A stretch of 64,000 bases of DNA from Aldrovandia affinis (GCA_029706075.1 JAINUG010000134.1:496001-560000); one strand, 5' to 3'. Positions 1 through 11,065 are shown, counted from the first letter of the stretch. Numbers and translations are program-made. The notes: generated from the letters alone by a model not told the origin.

Positions 1-312
1 CTGGATAATATGCAAATTGGAGCCTCCCAAACAGTGTTGTATGTGTAGATTAAGTTGACCTACATGACATATATAACACTGTTTTGAAATACCATTTCAT
101 CTTACAATTGAATTATACCCTGACAATATAGCATGTATGCATAAAAAGATTGCATGCATAATTTAAATAAATTATATGTACAGTGAGTATAATAAGTATT
201 CACCCCCTTTGGAAAAAAAAATGGGGGTTGGTTCAGAGCTTGAGTTCTTTGTGGCTCAGAGCGCGCTTCCTCGTGCAGGGTTATAATCCTCCTCCTGCCT
301 GAGAGTGACTGT
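1..312. other. No gene; possible DNA-transposon end
   Basis: This stretch is AT-rich and has no convincing coding potential. Around 180-210 the sequence CAGTGAGTATAATAAGTATT followed by a C-run resembles the outer end of a Tc1/mariner-type inverted repeat, but no partner end is seen, so this is only a suggestion. Confidence 0.25.
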
Positions 313-600
313 TTGTTTTTAGTAGACCTTGATGTTCCTCGCCTCCTACAGCACCTGCTTCACGGTGTTGATGCTCCTCCCGTGGGGTGTTGCAGCCTCC
401 GGAAGGTCCGCAGGATGCTCTCAGCCATCAGAGAGGATCTCAGCAAGGGCCTGTTAGGGAGGACAGAGGAAACAACAAGGCCCCAGACCCGTCTGGCCAC
501 GGAGCACTCGCAGAACAGATGGTATCCATGTTCCGGGTCAACACATCCATGGGGGCAGCTCTCGGAAAGGGCTAAGTGCCGTCTAAACATGAATTACCTG
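313..600 (-). pseudogene. LINE reverse transcriptase C-terminal scrap
   Basis: Minus-strand translation of 360-590 gives about 76 residues with a Cys/His cluster (GCVDPEHGYHLFCEC) followed by ARRVWG. This resembles the zinc-binding segment that follows the reverse transcriptase domain in several LINE lineages (zf-RVT type). No catalytic domain is present upstream on the minus strand, so only the extreme C-terminus survives. The flanking DNA does not extend the homology. The LINE clade cannot be fixed from this piece. Confidence 0.45.
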
Positions 601-619
601 GTGGGAAGACAACAGTGAG

Positions 620-1415
620 CAGGCATCCATGCTATGTCCTTCTGTTTATTGCTAAGTGGTTTGTGTATGGCATTTTTCCAAATGATTTGCGGCTCCAGGG
701 TCAGAAATGAGAAAAATGCCAAATTGGGTGAATGCTCATTATACCCACTGTACAGAGGTACTACTATGGTCTATGGACACAAACATCAGTGTGCCATTAC
801 ATGTTCACGGTGGGGTTGGAGAAAAGATGAACAGGAACAGAATCTCTGTCTTTTTTCAGTGCTTTCACATACTGTTGCCAACATCAGTGTGTTACCTGGA
901 CAGGCTAATACCAAACGTGATTCAGGAGAAAGGCATGCGAGTGTGCCTGTATGACTCAGCAGCAGCTCAGCGATTGTGTTTATAAGAAATTGATGCAGAA
1001 ATGAGACAGGAGTGGAATCGTAATCTGCTTCGCTAAAACAAAACTACCAAAAACAAATAGAAGAAAAGAAAAGCTGCAGCGGTTCCTTATGGATGGTTTC
1101 CATGGCATCATGCTCCAAAATATTTTGAGATGGCAATTATGCTACCTTCATGTTCTCAACTCATAGTTTTCATATTACACACCTTATATCTGTTATAGTA
1201 GAGATTTACTGTTAAACAGCATCTAAATAAAATATTTAAGTTACGCTTGCAGAGGGTGTTTTTCATCGTATAAATGGGAATGTGTTGGTAATATGGAAAG
1301 GAAAAATGATGATAAAATATTTATATTTAAGATATTTAAGATGATTATTTATTACTGTTTAAGATTATTCAGCGTTTCAAAGGAGAATTTTACCCATATT
1401 CAAGTTTTTACTATA
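620..1415. other. No recognisable feature
   Basis: AT-rich DNA. Short open frames occur near 634-985 but have no motif, no family resemblance and no splice context that supports a gene. Confidence 0.5.
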
Positions 1416-1419
1416 ATAA

Positions 1420-1860
1420 TACGTTCATTTATTTATAGAGCACCTTTCTAGCTATGAGCACAAGGCGCTTGACAAAAGACAGTACAATAGCAGAAAACAA
1501 ATAACAATAAAAGCAGAACATAACAATGGATACTAAGTATACAAATATAAAAAGTAAAGCAAGTAAAACTAAACAATCAATACAATAAAATCATGCATTG
1601 GGGAAAGCCAATCTGTAAAAATGGGTTTTAAGATTAGATTTAAAAGCCGATCTAATATAAGAGGGTAGGCTATTCCAGAGTCTAGGAGCAAGCACAGCAA
1701 AGGCACGATCACCCCTTGATTTTAACTTAGACTGTGGAACTACCAGAAATCCTTGACCTGAGGACCTAAGCGGCCTTGTTGCGGTATATGGGACCAACAA
1801 TTCAGCAATATATAGTGGCACCAGCTTCTGCAATGCCTTATATGTGTACGATAAAATTAA
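1420..1860 (-). mobile_element. LINE 3' end, L2/CR1 type
   Basis: On the minus strand, 1594-1860 encodes the conserved C-terminus of L2/CR1-type fish LINEs: a YKAL motif, then LLVPYTATRPLRSS, then DRAFAVLAPRLWNSLP. It is followed by a short 3' untranslated tail that ends near 1420 in a CGCCTTGTGCTCA box and an AT-rich ending (TAAATAAATGAA), as is typical for this group. The copy is 5' truncated: no catalytic reverse transcriptase motif lies upstream. Similar ends occur here at 40700, 47240 and 52440. Confidence 0.7.
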
Positions 1861-2331
1861 AAATATATATTCTAAAAGGGGGATGGAAACCCTTCTCTTA
1901 CCCCTTACCACTGACGCCCAGATGGGAGAGGTGTTTGGAGGATCAGCGGAGCCAGTTCCAACACTCGGCGGTTCCATAGTAAAGGGAATCCGGTTGTCAA
2001 CAGGCTCCGGACAGGAGCCGGGAGGTTAGCTGGGCCTGTCATTGTAGGAGTGCCTCTTATCAGTTTCTCAATTGACAGCAGCTCAGATCTGATCTCGGAG
2101 AGCTCAATGGCAGCCATGCAGATTGCAGGGAAGCCGCGGCGACAAGGGCCGTGTTCACAGGTAAAGAATACGCTTGATATAATCTATATAGTTAGTTAGT
2201 AGTTGGTATGACAGATAGTAATAAATAAAAAGGGAAATTAAGACTTAAATGAGAAAGCACGATGCTAAAAGTGAAACTTTAAAAAACAAACAAAACAAAC
2301 AAACAAGAGCTAATTAACTGCGCAGGTAGCT
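1861..2331. other. Unassigned sequence
   Basis: A moderately GC-rich stretch between the LINE end and a hAT element. Minus-strand frames over 1905-2117 show no known motif. It may be part of another mobile element, but nothing here proves it. Confidence 0.3.
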
Positions 2332-2339
2332 GTGAGATG

Positions 2340-3162
2340 CAGTGGCGTGCCATGCATTTAACACCTAGGCCTTCAGTAGTGCTCCGTCTGAATCAATCCA
2401 CCCCTCAATAACTATTTTATGGCTATAAAAACCATCTTATTATGCAGAAATGCAGTATAAAGAGCCGTTGCATCACAGATAGATAACTCGTGTATCCAGA
2501 ATAAATGCCTTTACTGAAGAAACAAACCTGGGGTGCACGAGTCTCCTTGACACACATAAAAAAGCATCAATAATAACCTCATAAAATTGCAATATTATTT
2601 AGGAAAATAGCAACCTTTTACTCACCAAAAATCCTTGTCATTTTCTATCAGCATTAAAGCTAATGCTGAAAGTCGAGCCTGCCCTGTCGTATTTCTGGCA
2701 TAAGTTTTAATTCGCTTTAGGGCTGAAAATGTCCGCTCGCTAGCTCTGGCTAGTACACTCTCTGACTATCCAATCAAAGGGTGTGAATACGCTGACGTTA
2801 CCGTACGCCTGCTAGAAGGCCTTGGTGTCGCCAACTCAAAATCTGATTGGTTGAAGCAACAGTTTGATCGACACTTATTTTATGCTACAGGGCCCGCAGA
2901 ACTGATTGTGAAGGCCTCCAGGCAGATTTCTTTGACCCTGGCAACAAATTATGGCTGAAATGTGATTGGTTAAATGCTTTAATATGAAAATACACGTCTG
3001 GAAGCAGCGCAACCAGGGGAAAAGCTATGAAAGGAAGTGGACAGACCATTTGGAATTATTTAATAAGTATTCATGGACAAAATATAATTAACATCAGTCT
3101 GTGATTCAGATATTTTTTAGGCCAGCAGAGAAGGCCTTGCAGGCCCTGACGGCCCACCACTG
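2340..3162 (-). mobile_element. Non-autonomous hAT element with 8-bp target duplication
   Basis: The element is bounded by imperfect inverted ends (left CAGTGGCGTGCC, right read inward CAGTGGTGGGCC) and flanked by a perfect 8-bp direct repeat GTGAGATG at 2332-2339 and 3163-3170, the duplication length of hAT transposons. Minus-strand sequence 2627-2755 encodes a piece of the hAT C-terminal dimerisation domain (SERTFSALKRIKTYARNT, then QARLSALALMLIEN), followed at once by a splice-donor-like GTGAGT. The rest of the transposase is absent, so the 823-bp copy is an internal-deletion derivative that relied on another element for movement. Confidence 0.85.
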
Positions 3163-3698
3163 GTGAGATGGTACTTCCAACTTCCAGGTATGTTGCTCTG
3201 TGTTATCCACTATGTTTCCTTTGTCCTTATTGTAGTAGCATACGAATGCAAAGGCATATACTTTTTTTTTTTGCAGATACGTAAAAGGATTATTCAAGCT
3301 AAAACCAAAAATAAATAAATTAAAATAAATTTGAACTTCTTGATCGTTTGAACAACGTAAAAACCATTTGCAGTCTGGGCAGTGGGGAAAGGAATACTGA
3401 TGCTATAATTGAGATTTAAAGGACTTAATACCTTTGCCATGAGATTCCGCACAGCACTGGAGCTTGAAGGGGGGTGATGATGAGTTTTCTTCAAACCAAG
3501 AATTTGCTGATCAAGAAAAGATCTAGAAAAGTTGTATGGTGTATCTAATGATTTCCCTCCCCCTACACATACATATCATGGATTGATGAAAAGAATATGA
3601 AAATATATTTTTGGGTAAACTTTTCATGACAACAAACTTAAACTAAACACAACAACTAAATACAAATACATATTGATTCCATAAATCTTCAGCCTCAA

Positions 3699-3699
<1 letters not shown>

Positions 3700-3760
<61 letters not shown>

Positions 3761-3770
3761 CATTATTATT
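3700..3770. repeat. (ATT)n microsatellite
   Basis: About 23 trinucleotide units with a single interruption (CATT) near the right end. Confidence 0.95.
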
Positions 3771-3784
3771 GAGCTCTGGGATCA

Positions 3785-3937
3785 GGGCCTGTATGTACAA
3801 CGATTCTAAGAGTTGGAGTGCTGATCTAGGATCAGTTTAGCCTTTTAGCTCATAATGGATATAGTTAGAATATGGACAGAGGAAACCTGATCCTAGATCA
3901 GCACTCCGACTCTTAGAATCTTTGTACATATGGCCCC
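3785..3937. mobile_element. Foldback MITE
   Basis: Two arms of about 50 bp are inverted copies of each other. The left arm (3785-3837) carries GATTCTAAGAGTTGGAGTGC and CTGATCTAGGATCAG; the right arm (3886-3937) is its reverse complement with a few changes. The central spacer is about 45 bp. Such hairpin elements are typical non-autonomous DNA transposons. No target duplication is clear, so the superfamily is not assigned. Confidence 0.75.
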
Positions 3938-5369
3938 TGGTGTTTGTGACAGTGTTTTATGCTGCAATGCCCCTGTGAGATCAGCAGCAGTGGTTCACCA
4001 GCTCAACTCCCGAAGCCCACGAATGTCCAGCGGTATGCCATCGCTGTAGTAGCATGAATAGGTAGCACAGAAAAGCTGCCTAGGTTGTCGGTGGCCCCCT
4101 TTCACACTGAAGCAATGGCTGTGTTGGCAGGGGGACCGGATTTTGCTGTACTATGATTGGAGTGCTTTTGTTGGGGGTGAATATGGAGTGGCTAATACAA
4201 ACTGCAAGTGAGAAACAGTAGTGCTGTCACTGTCCTTGCCTGTCATTCAGTGTATGACCAGGAAGGCCTCAACAATGGCCTTCATTATTTACTGCTAGCC
4301 TTGGGCAATAAAAAGTATTTGTTAGTGAAATTTGAATTATGAATATGTAATCCTTGGCTTGGTATTCACATGGAGCACAACCACACAGCCTCTGCAGCTC
4401 TCTGGAATGGGAGATAGGGCCACAGGAAGTGTACTTTAACGCAATGCTGAGCTTCTCATTTCATTGAGAGTTTTATTTTTTTCCCCAGCGCACGGGACAG
4501 CGATAGATTTGGGGGGGGGGGCGGGGGTGACAATGGCACTGTGTAAACAATTACAGAGTTGTCTACCCTCCTGGGTCCCATGACCACAATGTGCCAGAGG
4601 CGTTAATTTGCGTCCCTTGGTCTTTGGAATGGGGTTTCAAGTCTACCGTTGGGAGCGTGAGAGTGGGAGTTCATTGCCGCACTGATTGTTAAGGGGGTCT
4701 GAACAGAAGGGTAATTGATTGAACAGATGCATTCTGATCCTCTGGCTCCTCGTCGGTAAGTTTAATTAATCTCCTCTGCTGATCACTCCGATACAGGGAC
4801 TGGTACCCACCCAATGCGTCCCTGAGCTGGTCATCCACCACAGCTAAGCTTGTGAGGAAAAGCCAATTAAAAGACACACAATTAATTTTCCAGCTCAGTG
4901 GATGTTACATAAGACCTAAGAACCCCCATAAATCACAAATAAGTCACACTGTCCCCGAGAGCTTAGAGAATCAACACTCACCGTCCATTGTGTGGGCATG
5001 TGAGTTACTCACACACAGGTAATCATGGAGATAAGAGTGTCATCTGATCTATAAATGCTCAGTGTCTACCTGTGTCTTAGAACCAGCTGTGGAATTTCGT
5101 GAGATGCACATTGCATCAGCAGATTTATGTTGTCTAAACGAATGAATGACAATCTTGTTCTGTGCCTCAAAATAAAAGCAGGAAAGAAAACAACACAGAG
5201 AGACAATAACAGGAGAAATTCATAAATTATTCATAAATATACATTTCTTTATTGACAAACATAATAAATGGTAAATTATTGATAATCCTGCTGACCTTAT
5301 CCTCGTGGGCAGAGTTTCTTGCTGACTTTAACCTCATGTTTCTTTCTGTTGGATACACTGTCCACAGCA
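3938..5369. other. No recognisable feature
   Basis: Non-coding DNA with a short G-run at about 4510. Open frames are short and featureless on both strands. Confidence 0.5.
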
Positions 5370-7330
5370 GTGGTGTATAAAGTACCCAAAAGCCATACCT
5401 GAGTAAAAGTAAAGATACCTTACTGGAAAATGACTCTGGTAAAAGTGAAAGTCACCTATTAGAACATTTACTTGAGTAAAAGTCTTAAGGTATCTGGGGT
5501 TTACTGTACTTAAGTATCAAAAGTAAAAGTATGTAATATAAATGTACTTAAGTATCGAAAGTAAAAGTACAAGTAAAAAATACACGTAAAAATGCTGTTA
5601 ATAAAAAAGCGGTCAGAAGTTTGAGTTTTTATCATTGTTTAGTCTTTATTCGTGTAGCCTCTGGTCTACATAACAAGGTTTACATAACAAGAACAAGAGC
5701 TTTCTCTTGACCAATCCGGTCCAATGGTCTTATGTAGCCTGTAAAGTCAGGGCAGAACCCGTTATGCATGTTGTACATCCATAGCCCTGGGACAGAATAT
5801 CCCAGTCATAAAACAAAATTAAAATAAAGTGCTCAGTACTTGAGTGCTGCTACCACATCATAACATAATCACCCACAAAATGACACAAAATCAAAACATG
5901 ACTGAAGCAGCAATGAAAGTAAACCCCAGTCATTACTTGAAACTATAAAATTTGCTGTTCACCTTCAACAGAAGTTGGTTCTCAAAATTGTATGAATGCA
6001 GTCTCGCTCTTCTTGGGCTAAAGACAAGTCCTGCGATGTTAAATAGCCTTTCACAGGCTGCTGAGGCAGGTAGAGGCGTGTTCAGCTTCACAGGCGGCTT
6101 GCACACAGCTGGAAAGAACTTCAGCGAGTTCATATGATCTACTCAAATGGCCAGGTATTTGTCCAGTTCTTTGGAGCTGTCTTGTGCTTGAGGCGCCTGC
6201 AGGGCAGAGTCTTCTTCGTCAGATGAATTGGTGGCATCACCTAGCTGCAGGGAGGGTGCTTCCATGTGTTGCTTGATGTAATCCACCCCTGAAATATAGT
6301 GAGGATGGGGTGATAAAAATATAAATGATATAATTAATACAACTTTCTATGACCCCAACCTAAGGTTTTGTACTAAATAGTTTGTTTTAATTTGAGGTGT
6401 ATACATTTAGTTTCATGCATCCATAATCGATTTGTGAATTTGCCAATATTAAGTGTCAAAATGAACACCCATATACTTATTTTTCATTATCCCCATGTTG
6501 TCTTACCCATTCTGATTGTGGCATGATCCTTTGTCCAAGATGTTTGGAACTTTGGAAGAAGAATCGCAGCTGCGATCCGATTCTTTATTCCCACCTGTAT
6601 CAGAAATCACAAATGGTTTTATTGCCGTGTAGGCTTCCACCTACTAGGAATTTGTTTTGGTACATTGGTGCATGACAGTAACAAATAAACAAACTTTGTG
6701 CAAGGAATGAGATACAGTACAATACAATATACCTGTAGGTGCGAGTTCAGCTGGATTGAACCTGAACAAAAACAAAAACAACAACATTGTTTTATAACAC
6801 TATATAATCATTTCTTCGAATTCAACCAAAAAAATGCTGGATGAGTCATTAAAGCTGCATGAGATAACTTTTTAACAGTTAAATATATTTTTAAATTGCT
6901 ATTATGAATTGGCCTTAGCAAGACCCAAAAAATCATTTTCGTGACATGAGACCGCATGAAACCCTGTGAATTTATTGTTTTAGAATGTCGGTGTACTGGC
7001 TAGTACACCATCACTTCAATGCAGTGCAGTTTTTTTTAATCACAACCCGAGGTGGTGCCAAAGTTCAAAATTTGCCAAAGGTATCTCATGCAGCTTTAAC
7101 TAAATGGACCAATGATAAGTGGAAGTTGGGATACAGTGAAACAGTTATTAGTGCCCAAGAAAGGGTGGGGAAACACAGACAGTTCATCAATTATGAAATA
7201 ATAAAACCATAATTCCTACTTACATTGGAACCTTCAAGTCTGTGCAGATGACTCTGATGGCCCCCTCTCCCTTGTCTTTGATGATCCTCGGCAGTCTTTC
7301 CACTGCCAGGAACAAGGAGTTCCAAGAATT
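5370..7330 (-). pseudogene. Decayed hAT transposase with introns
   Basis: A hAT-like inverted end (CAGTGGTGTATAAAGTAC) lies at 5370. On the minus strand, reading right to left, transposase pieces are visible as separate exons. The first, about 7224-7325, encodes SLFLAVERLPRIIKDKGEGA and ends at a GTAAGT donor at 7223. The next, 6507-6594, follows a TACAG acceptor and ends at GTAAGA. The last, 5933-6288, follows TTTCAG and ends with the dimerisation motif LPASAACERLFNIAG. An in-frame TGA interrupts the last exon near 6141, and the catalytic core is missing. The right-hand terminus is not found. A MITE sits in the intron at 6849-7099. This is a dead, partly deleted copy. Confidence 0.7.
6849..7099. 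mobile_element. TTAA-ended MITE inside the hAT remnant
   Basis: The 251-bp segment begins TTAAAGCTGCATGAGATA and ends with the reverse complement of the same sequence. It contains no coding frame. The TTAA at both edges would fit a piggyBac-type target duplication, although a Harbinger-type duplication inside the repeat is also possible. Confidence 0.7.
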
Positions 7331-7873
7331 CCAATGTTGCATATTGCCAATTCAACTTTAACGTTAATTCATTCATTCTACGTCATGGTTCAATGCGCTC
7401 TCGCACCTCCTGTCATTCCTCCTCAACTCTACTAGTGCTGCAATGCAATGATAGCTAAGTTATAGCTAACATTAGCTACAGTAGCTAAGATGACTCAAAT
7501 CAACTAAATCTCTCTCGCAACTGTCAACACTTCGTCAGCTGCTTAACACGCTAGCAATCTGTCTACACTAATGGTCTCATTCGATTCATGAAAGCTAGCG
7601 AACGTCAGCCAGACATACGCCATGTTACCTTGTTATCCCCCCCTCTCTCCCCCGCCACAGATAGCTAACGTTAGCTACACAATCCTGTGGAAACTGCTCT
7701 GAACAGGCTATTTTTCAGTTTTTGGTAACCTAAACTTTTTTTAAAAATTTTCTTTTACTTCTGGCAGTTTACCGCTTACCTTTGTACCATTTCAGGTTAT
7801 TCACTGGACTTGAACTGCTTAAATTTCAATAAAAACTGGAAAATGGGGGTGTTCTAAAACTTTTGACCAGTAG

Positions 7874-7902
<29 letters not shown>
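7331..7902. other. Non-coding DNA with transposon-like end and (TA)n
   Basis: No gene is visible. Near 7845-7875 the sequence GGGGGTGTTCTAAAACTTTT followed by GACCAGTAGT resembles a common terminal motif of fish DNA transposons. A (TA)n tract at 7874-7902 then runs into the LTR element that starts at 7903. Confidence 0.45.
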
Positions 7903-7905
<3 letters not shown>

Positions 7906-8471
7906 GGTGTCCCCAGGGGTTGGGCGACACTCACGGACCTTGCAGAGGGCGTAGGCAAGTGCAAGAACACAGAGGAGGCAGTAATATAAGCAAAATGATG
8001 CTTTATTAAACGAACAAACACAAAACAAAGGGTGGGGTCTTCAGGGGAATACAAACACAAAGTCCGCAATCCTTTCTCGTCGTCAATGTCCAAATCCAAA
8101 TCCAAAATCCAGTTCCAAGTCCGTAATCCAGTCCGTATTCAAATCCAAAGCAGCAATCCAATTTCCAACACAAAAAACACTCCAACAAACACTCTCTCCA
8201 AATCCTGGCTGGTCACACGACTTCACAGGTATACACTTTCTATAAACACACTCACAGTAACTCCTTCTCAACCACGTTCCGACTCCTCTCCAAGTGTAGT
8301 GACAATCAGCCCTTTAAATAGGCCTTAAAATGGCTTTCAGCTGGCCGTTAGTCCCGTTGCCTTCACTTGTCTCAGGTGTGACTGTGGTCTGCTGGGAAAT
8401 GTAGTGAAAATGGCTGCCATGTGTTGGAGGCCAGGCAGCCATTTTCTGGTGCAACCCTTTGGGCTGCCACA
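7903..8471 (-). repeat. 3' LTR of the pol-less element
   Basis: Downstream LTR, 569 bp and nearly identical to the other copy. It is preceded on the minus strand by a purine-rich tract. The minus-strand AATAAA lies at 8002-8007 and would serve for transcript 3' end formation. Confidence 0.9.
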
Positions 8472-8484
8472 CACCCTCCTCCTC
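8472..8484 (-). promoter_or_regulatory. Polypurine tract
   Basis: The minus strand reads GAGGAGGAGGGTG directly upstream of the 3' LTR, where second-strand DNA synthesis is primed in LTR retroelements. Confidence 0.7.
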
Positions 8485-8780
8485 AGCTCTGACCTCGGGG
8501 AGGGCTGAGCGGCCTATGTCCAGCGGCCACCCGGAGGGTCCCCCTCTCCAGGTCCACTCAGGCAGTTTTCCACCCGGGTCAAATGTCCAGATTCCCTCTC
8601 CATTTGCCTGAAACAATGTCTGGCAGACATTAATGAGTGACGCAAGTTGCTCACCTTTTCTGCCACAAAATGGCCACCAGTGGGTACAGGCTCTGGGCTC
8701 CACGGACGGAGCGGTCACCGCTCCTGCTCTGGTCTTCACCAACGTTCCATGGCTCCACCAGTGCACTTGATGCAGCTTCG

Positions 8781-10955
8781 TCATCTGGCTCCCTCTCTGG
8801 GCCTTTTCCGCCACTGCCACGTTGCTTCCATGTGGTCAGGTTCAGCAGGTGGGGAAAATATGCTCCTCAACACAAAGTTACTTTTATTCTTTGATTTATT
8901 TCCCACATTTTCCTTAAAATCCCCCATCTGCTTGTTCCGTTTCCCGTTTTTCTTCCGACCAGAATTTCTGCGCTCCATTCTTCTCGGTCTTTTTAATGTT
9001 AGTGATGGAGATGGACTTACCCCGTCAGGAGATGGTCGGGTGCTCAAACAGGCCTCGGCCATAATTAGGAGACCTTCCTCAACACTATGGTTCCACCATA
9101 ACTCATCCTCTGCAAATTGCTCCTCCAGTTCCCCTCCAAGATCCGGAAGGCTGAGGGGGACGGAGGACCATCTATTCCACTCCGTCTGGTCACCGTCGAC
9201 GGTCAGCTCCACTGGTTGCGAGATCTCCACCTGCGTGCTAGAGTCTTTAGTGCCAGGAACACATTTTATACACTTCAGTTCCGCACTCACCCCTTCCAAT
9301 CGGTCTTGTAGATCCACTCCGGTGTTCTTGAGGTCCTTGTTTTCAGTCTCCATCTTTTCCACACTGGCCCAAAGGTCTTCCACAGCCCGAGAGAGCTCAG
9401 TCTTTTCTGTGGACAATGCGGCCATCTCTTGCTCCAGCTGCCGGTTCCTGGAGCACTGCTCTTCTTTCTCCTTCACAAGCTGCTCCTTCAGAACCTGCAG
9501 GTTCTCGTTTTTCGACGAGAGGTCTTTGTGACCGCTCTTCAGGGTGGACAGCTCGGAGGCAGAGGCCGAGAGCTGCATTTGAAGGGCCTCTCTCTGACCT
9601 TTGAGCTCCTCGACTTCTTTGGAGGTGTTCAATGGTACTAGCTTCAGATCCGCTAAATCTGCCCTTAACTGTTCAGCCCCCTGCTTGGAGGAGGCTAGCT
9701 CAGTAGTGAGAGACTGGCCTTGCTCTTTGTAAGGCTGCAGCTCCGACGCCAGCTGCTCCAGCTCCTTGTTCTTGTCGCGAGAGCCACTGAGCTCCTGCTC
9801 AGTCTTCTCCAGCTTGTCACGGAGCTCCTTGAGCTGTTGGCCGTGCTTCTCGGATTCCCCCCTCAAGGCCTTCTCCTGGACCGCCTGTAGCTCCTGGTTC
9901 TGGGCCTTTTCCTGCTCCACGCTCTTCTCCAGCTCGGCCAGCTGCTCCCGCAGGGCGTTGGCCTCGACCTGGTGCATATCCCTGCTCTCCTGCTCCACTC
10001 GGCACCGGAGTTGCTCCACCTCGGACGCATGGTTCTCCGCTGCTTTCCTTAGCTCTGCCTCCTTCTGGGCGAGCCTGGTCTGTGCATCCCCCAAGGCCCT
10101 GGCATACTCATCTGTGGCCTGGTCCTGGGACTCCTGCATGTCCAGACACTGTCGCTGCTCATTCTCAAGCATCTGGGTTAGGTTACTCACCCGCTCTTCG
10201 AGCGCCAGGTTGTGGGCCTCGACCTGCCTCACTTCATCACCCAGGGATGCTTTGTCCTTCTCCAGCTCCCCAGCCATGATTCCCAGCACTCTCAGGGAGT
10301 CAATGTGCTCCTCCCGCAATTTCCCCACTGCCAGCAGGTGGCGCTCCTCCGAGGTCCCCAACTCCACCTTCAGCTGGTACAGTTCAGTCTGGGCATTTTT
10401 TTGTTGTTGGACCTCCCGGAGGGTGACTCGCCATCGGTCCTCCACCATGGCCGCCCGTCTCTGGTTCTTCACCAGGTCCTCCCTCTGGTCCTGACAACAC
10501 TTCTCCAGTTTATTAATCACTTCACCTTGGCCCTTTATCACCTCTTGCGCCTCTCCCAACTCTGTCTCCAACACAGCATATTTCTCTGCTTCATTTTTAT
10601 GTTGTTTCTGTGGCCTACCTGGGATCTTTTTCCTCTTTTCCCTAGGGGGCACCACAGAGCAGGGGTGGCCAGTTTTCTCTCTGACTTCTTTTGTTTCTGG
10701 TCTCTCCTTTGGGTCTTTCCAGCCCACTTCTTCCCTCATGGAACACTCACTGGGTTGGTGGCCATACTCCATACAGCATATGCACCACGGGGCACCACTT
10801 TGTGCCAATTGGGCCTGTTCCTTGTTCCAGGCATCCATGGCTGGGCCTCCTGTCCAGTCACCTTCCATGAGCGTGCCTTTTCCTTTCAACAATTCAAAAA
10901 TTAAATCCTGCTGCACTACCTCCTCTTGCCTGTAAGTGATGCCCTCTGCCCGCAT
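8781..10955 (-). CDS. Gag-like zinc-knuckle and long coiled-coil protein
   Basis: An intact frame of 724 residues from the ATG inside the primer site; the frame stays open 13 codons further into the LTR. Near residue 58 is a CX2CX4HX4C zinc knuckle (CICCMEYGHQPSEC), the nucleic-acid-binding motif of retroelement Gag. Next comes a basic proline-containing stretch, then roughly residues 125-555 form a nearly continuous coiled coil rich in Glu, Lys, Gln and Leu. A Trp-containing acidic segment (EEQFAEDELWWNHSVEEG) and a basic tail (KRPRRMERRNSGRKKNGKRN) end the protein. In composition the coil resembles long structural coiled coils such as NuMA, golgins or myosin tails, but specific homology is not shown. 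It could be an expanded Gag or a captured host segment. Location and function in the cell are unknown. Confidence 0.75.
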   Translation of the reverse strand: MRAEGITYRQEEVVQQDLIFELLKGKGTLMEGDWTGGPAMDAWNKEQAQLAQSGAPWCICCMEYGHQPSECSMREEVGWKDPKERPETKEVREKTGHPCSVVPPREKRKKIPGRPQKQHKNEAEKYAVLETELGEAQEVIKGQGEVINKLEKCCQDQREDLVKNQRRAAMVEDRWRVTLREVQQQKNAQTELYQLKVELGTSEERHLLAVGKLREEHIDSLRVLGIMAGELEKDKASLGDEVRQVEAHNLALEERVSNLTQMLENEQRQCLDMQESQDQATDEYARALGDAQTRLAQKEAELRKAAENHASEVEQLRCRVEQESRDMHQVEANALREQLAELEKSVEQEKAQNQELQAVQEKALRGESEKHGQQLKELRDKLEKTEQELSGSRDKNKELEQLASELQPYKEQGQSLTTELASSKQGAEQLRADLADLKLVPLNTSKEVEELKGQREALQMQLSASASELSTLKSGHKDLSSKNENLQVLKEQLVKEKEEQCSRNRQLEQEMAALSTEKTELSRAVEDLWASVEKMETENKDLKNTGVDLQDRLEGVSAELKCIKCVPGTKDSSTQVEISQPVELTVDGDQTEWNRWSSVPLSLPDLGGELEEQFAEDELWWNHSVEEGLLIMAEACLSTRPSPDGVSPSPSLTLKRPRRMERRNSGRKKNGKRNKQMGDFKENVGNKSKNKSNFVLRSIFSPPAEPDHMEATWQWRKRPREGAR

Positions 10956-10964
10956 TCTCCACCA
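10947..10964 (-). promoter_or_regulatory. tRNA-Ala primer binding site
   Basis: The minus strand reads TGGTGGAGAATGCGGGCA two bases inside the LTR. By recall of eukaryotic tRNA-Ala (AGC type), this is complementary over all 18 bases to its 3' end plus CCA. The site contains an ATG (minus strand 10955-10953) that is in frame with the coiled-coil ORF. Confidence 0.8.
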
Positions 10965-11065
10965 TATGTGGTGTCCCCAGGGGTTGGGCGACACTCACGG
11001 ACCTTGCACAGGGTGTAGGCAAGTGCAAGAACACAGAGGAGGCAGTAATATAAGCAAAATGATGC

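Noticed and set aside
3785-3937. Structured RNA gene (hairpin precursor)
   Set aside because: The long perfect-like hairpin is better explained as a foldback MITE; no expression or processing signal can be seen in the sequence.
8032-8328. 98-residue frame present twice (also at 11096-11392)
   Set aside because: The duplication is explained by the two LTRs. The frame is antisense to the element and has no motif.
8647-10904. Plus-strand frames of 294, 242 and 230 residues opposite the coiled-coil ORF
   Set aside because: They are Ser/Cys/Leu-rich and lie antisense to a Glu/Lys/Gln-rich coding region, which produces open antisense frames. The minus-strand frame has the zinc knuckle and coiled coil and sits between primer site and purine tract.
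8781-10955. Host gene encoding a golgin- or NuMA-like coiled-coil protein
   Set aside because: The ORF lies entirely between paired LTRs with a primer site, purine tract and flanking ATAT repeat, and begins in the primer site. It belongs to a retroelement, although a host origin of part of the coil stays possible.
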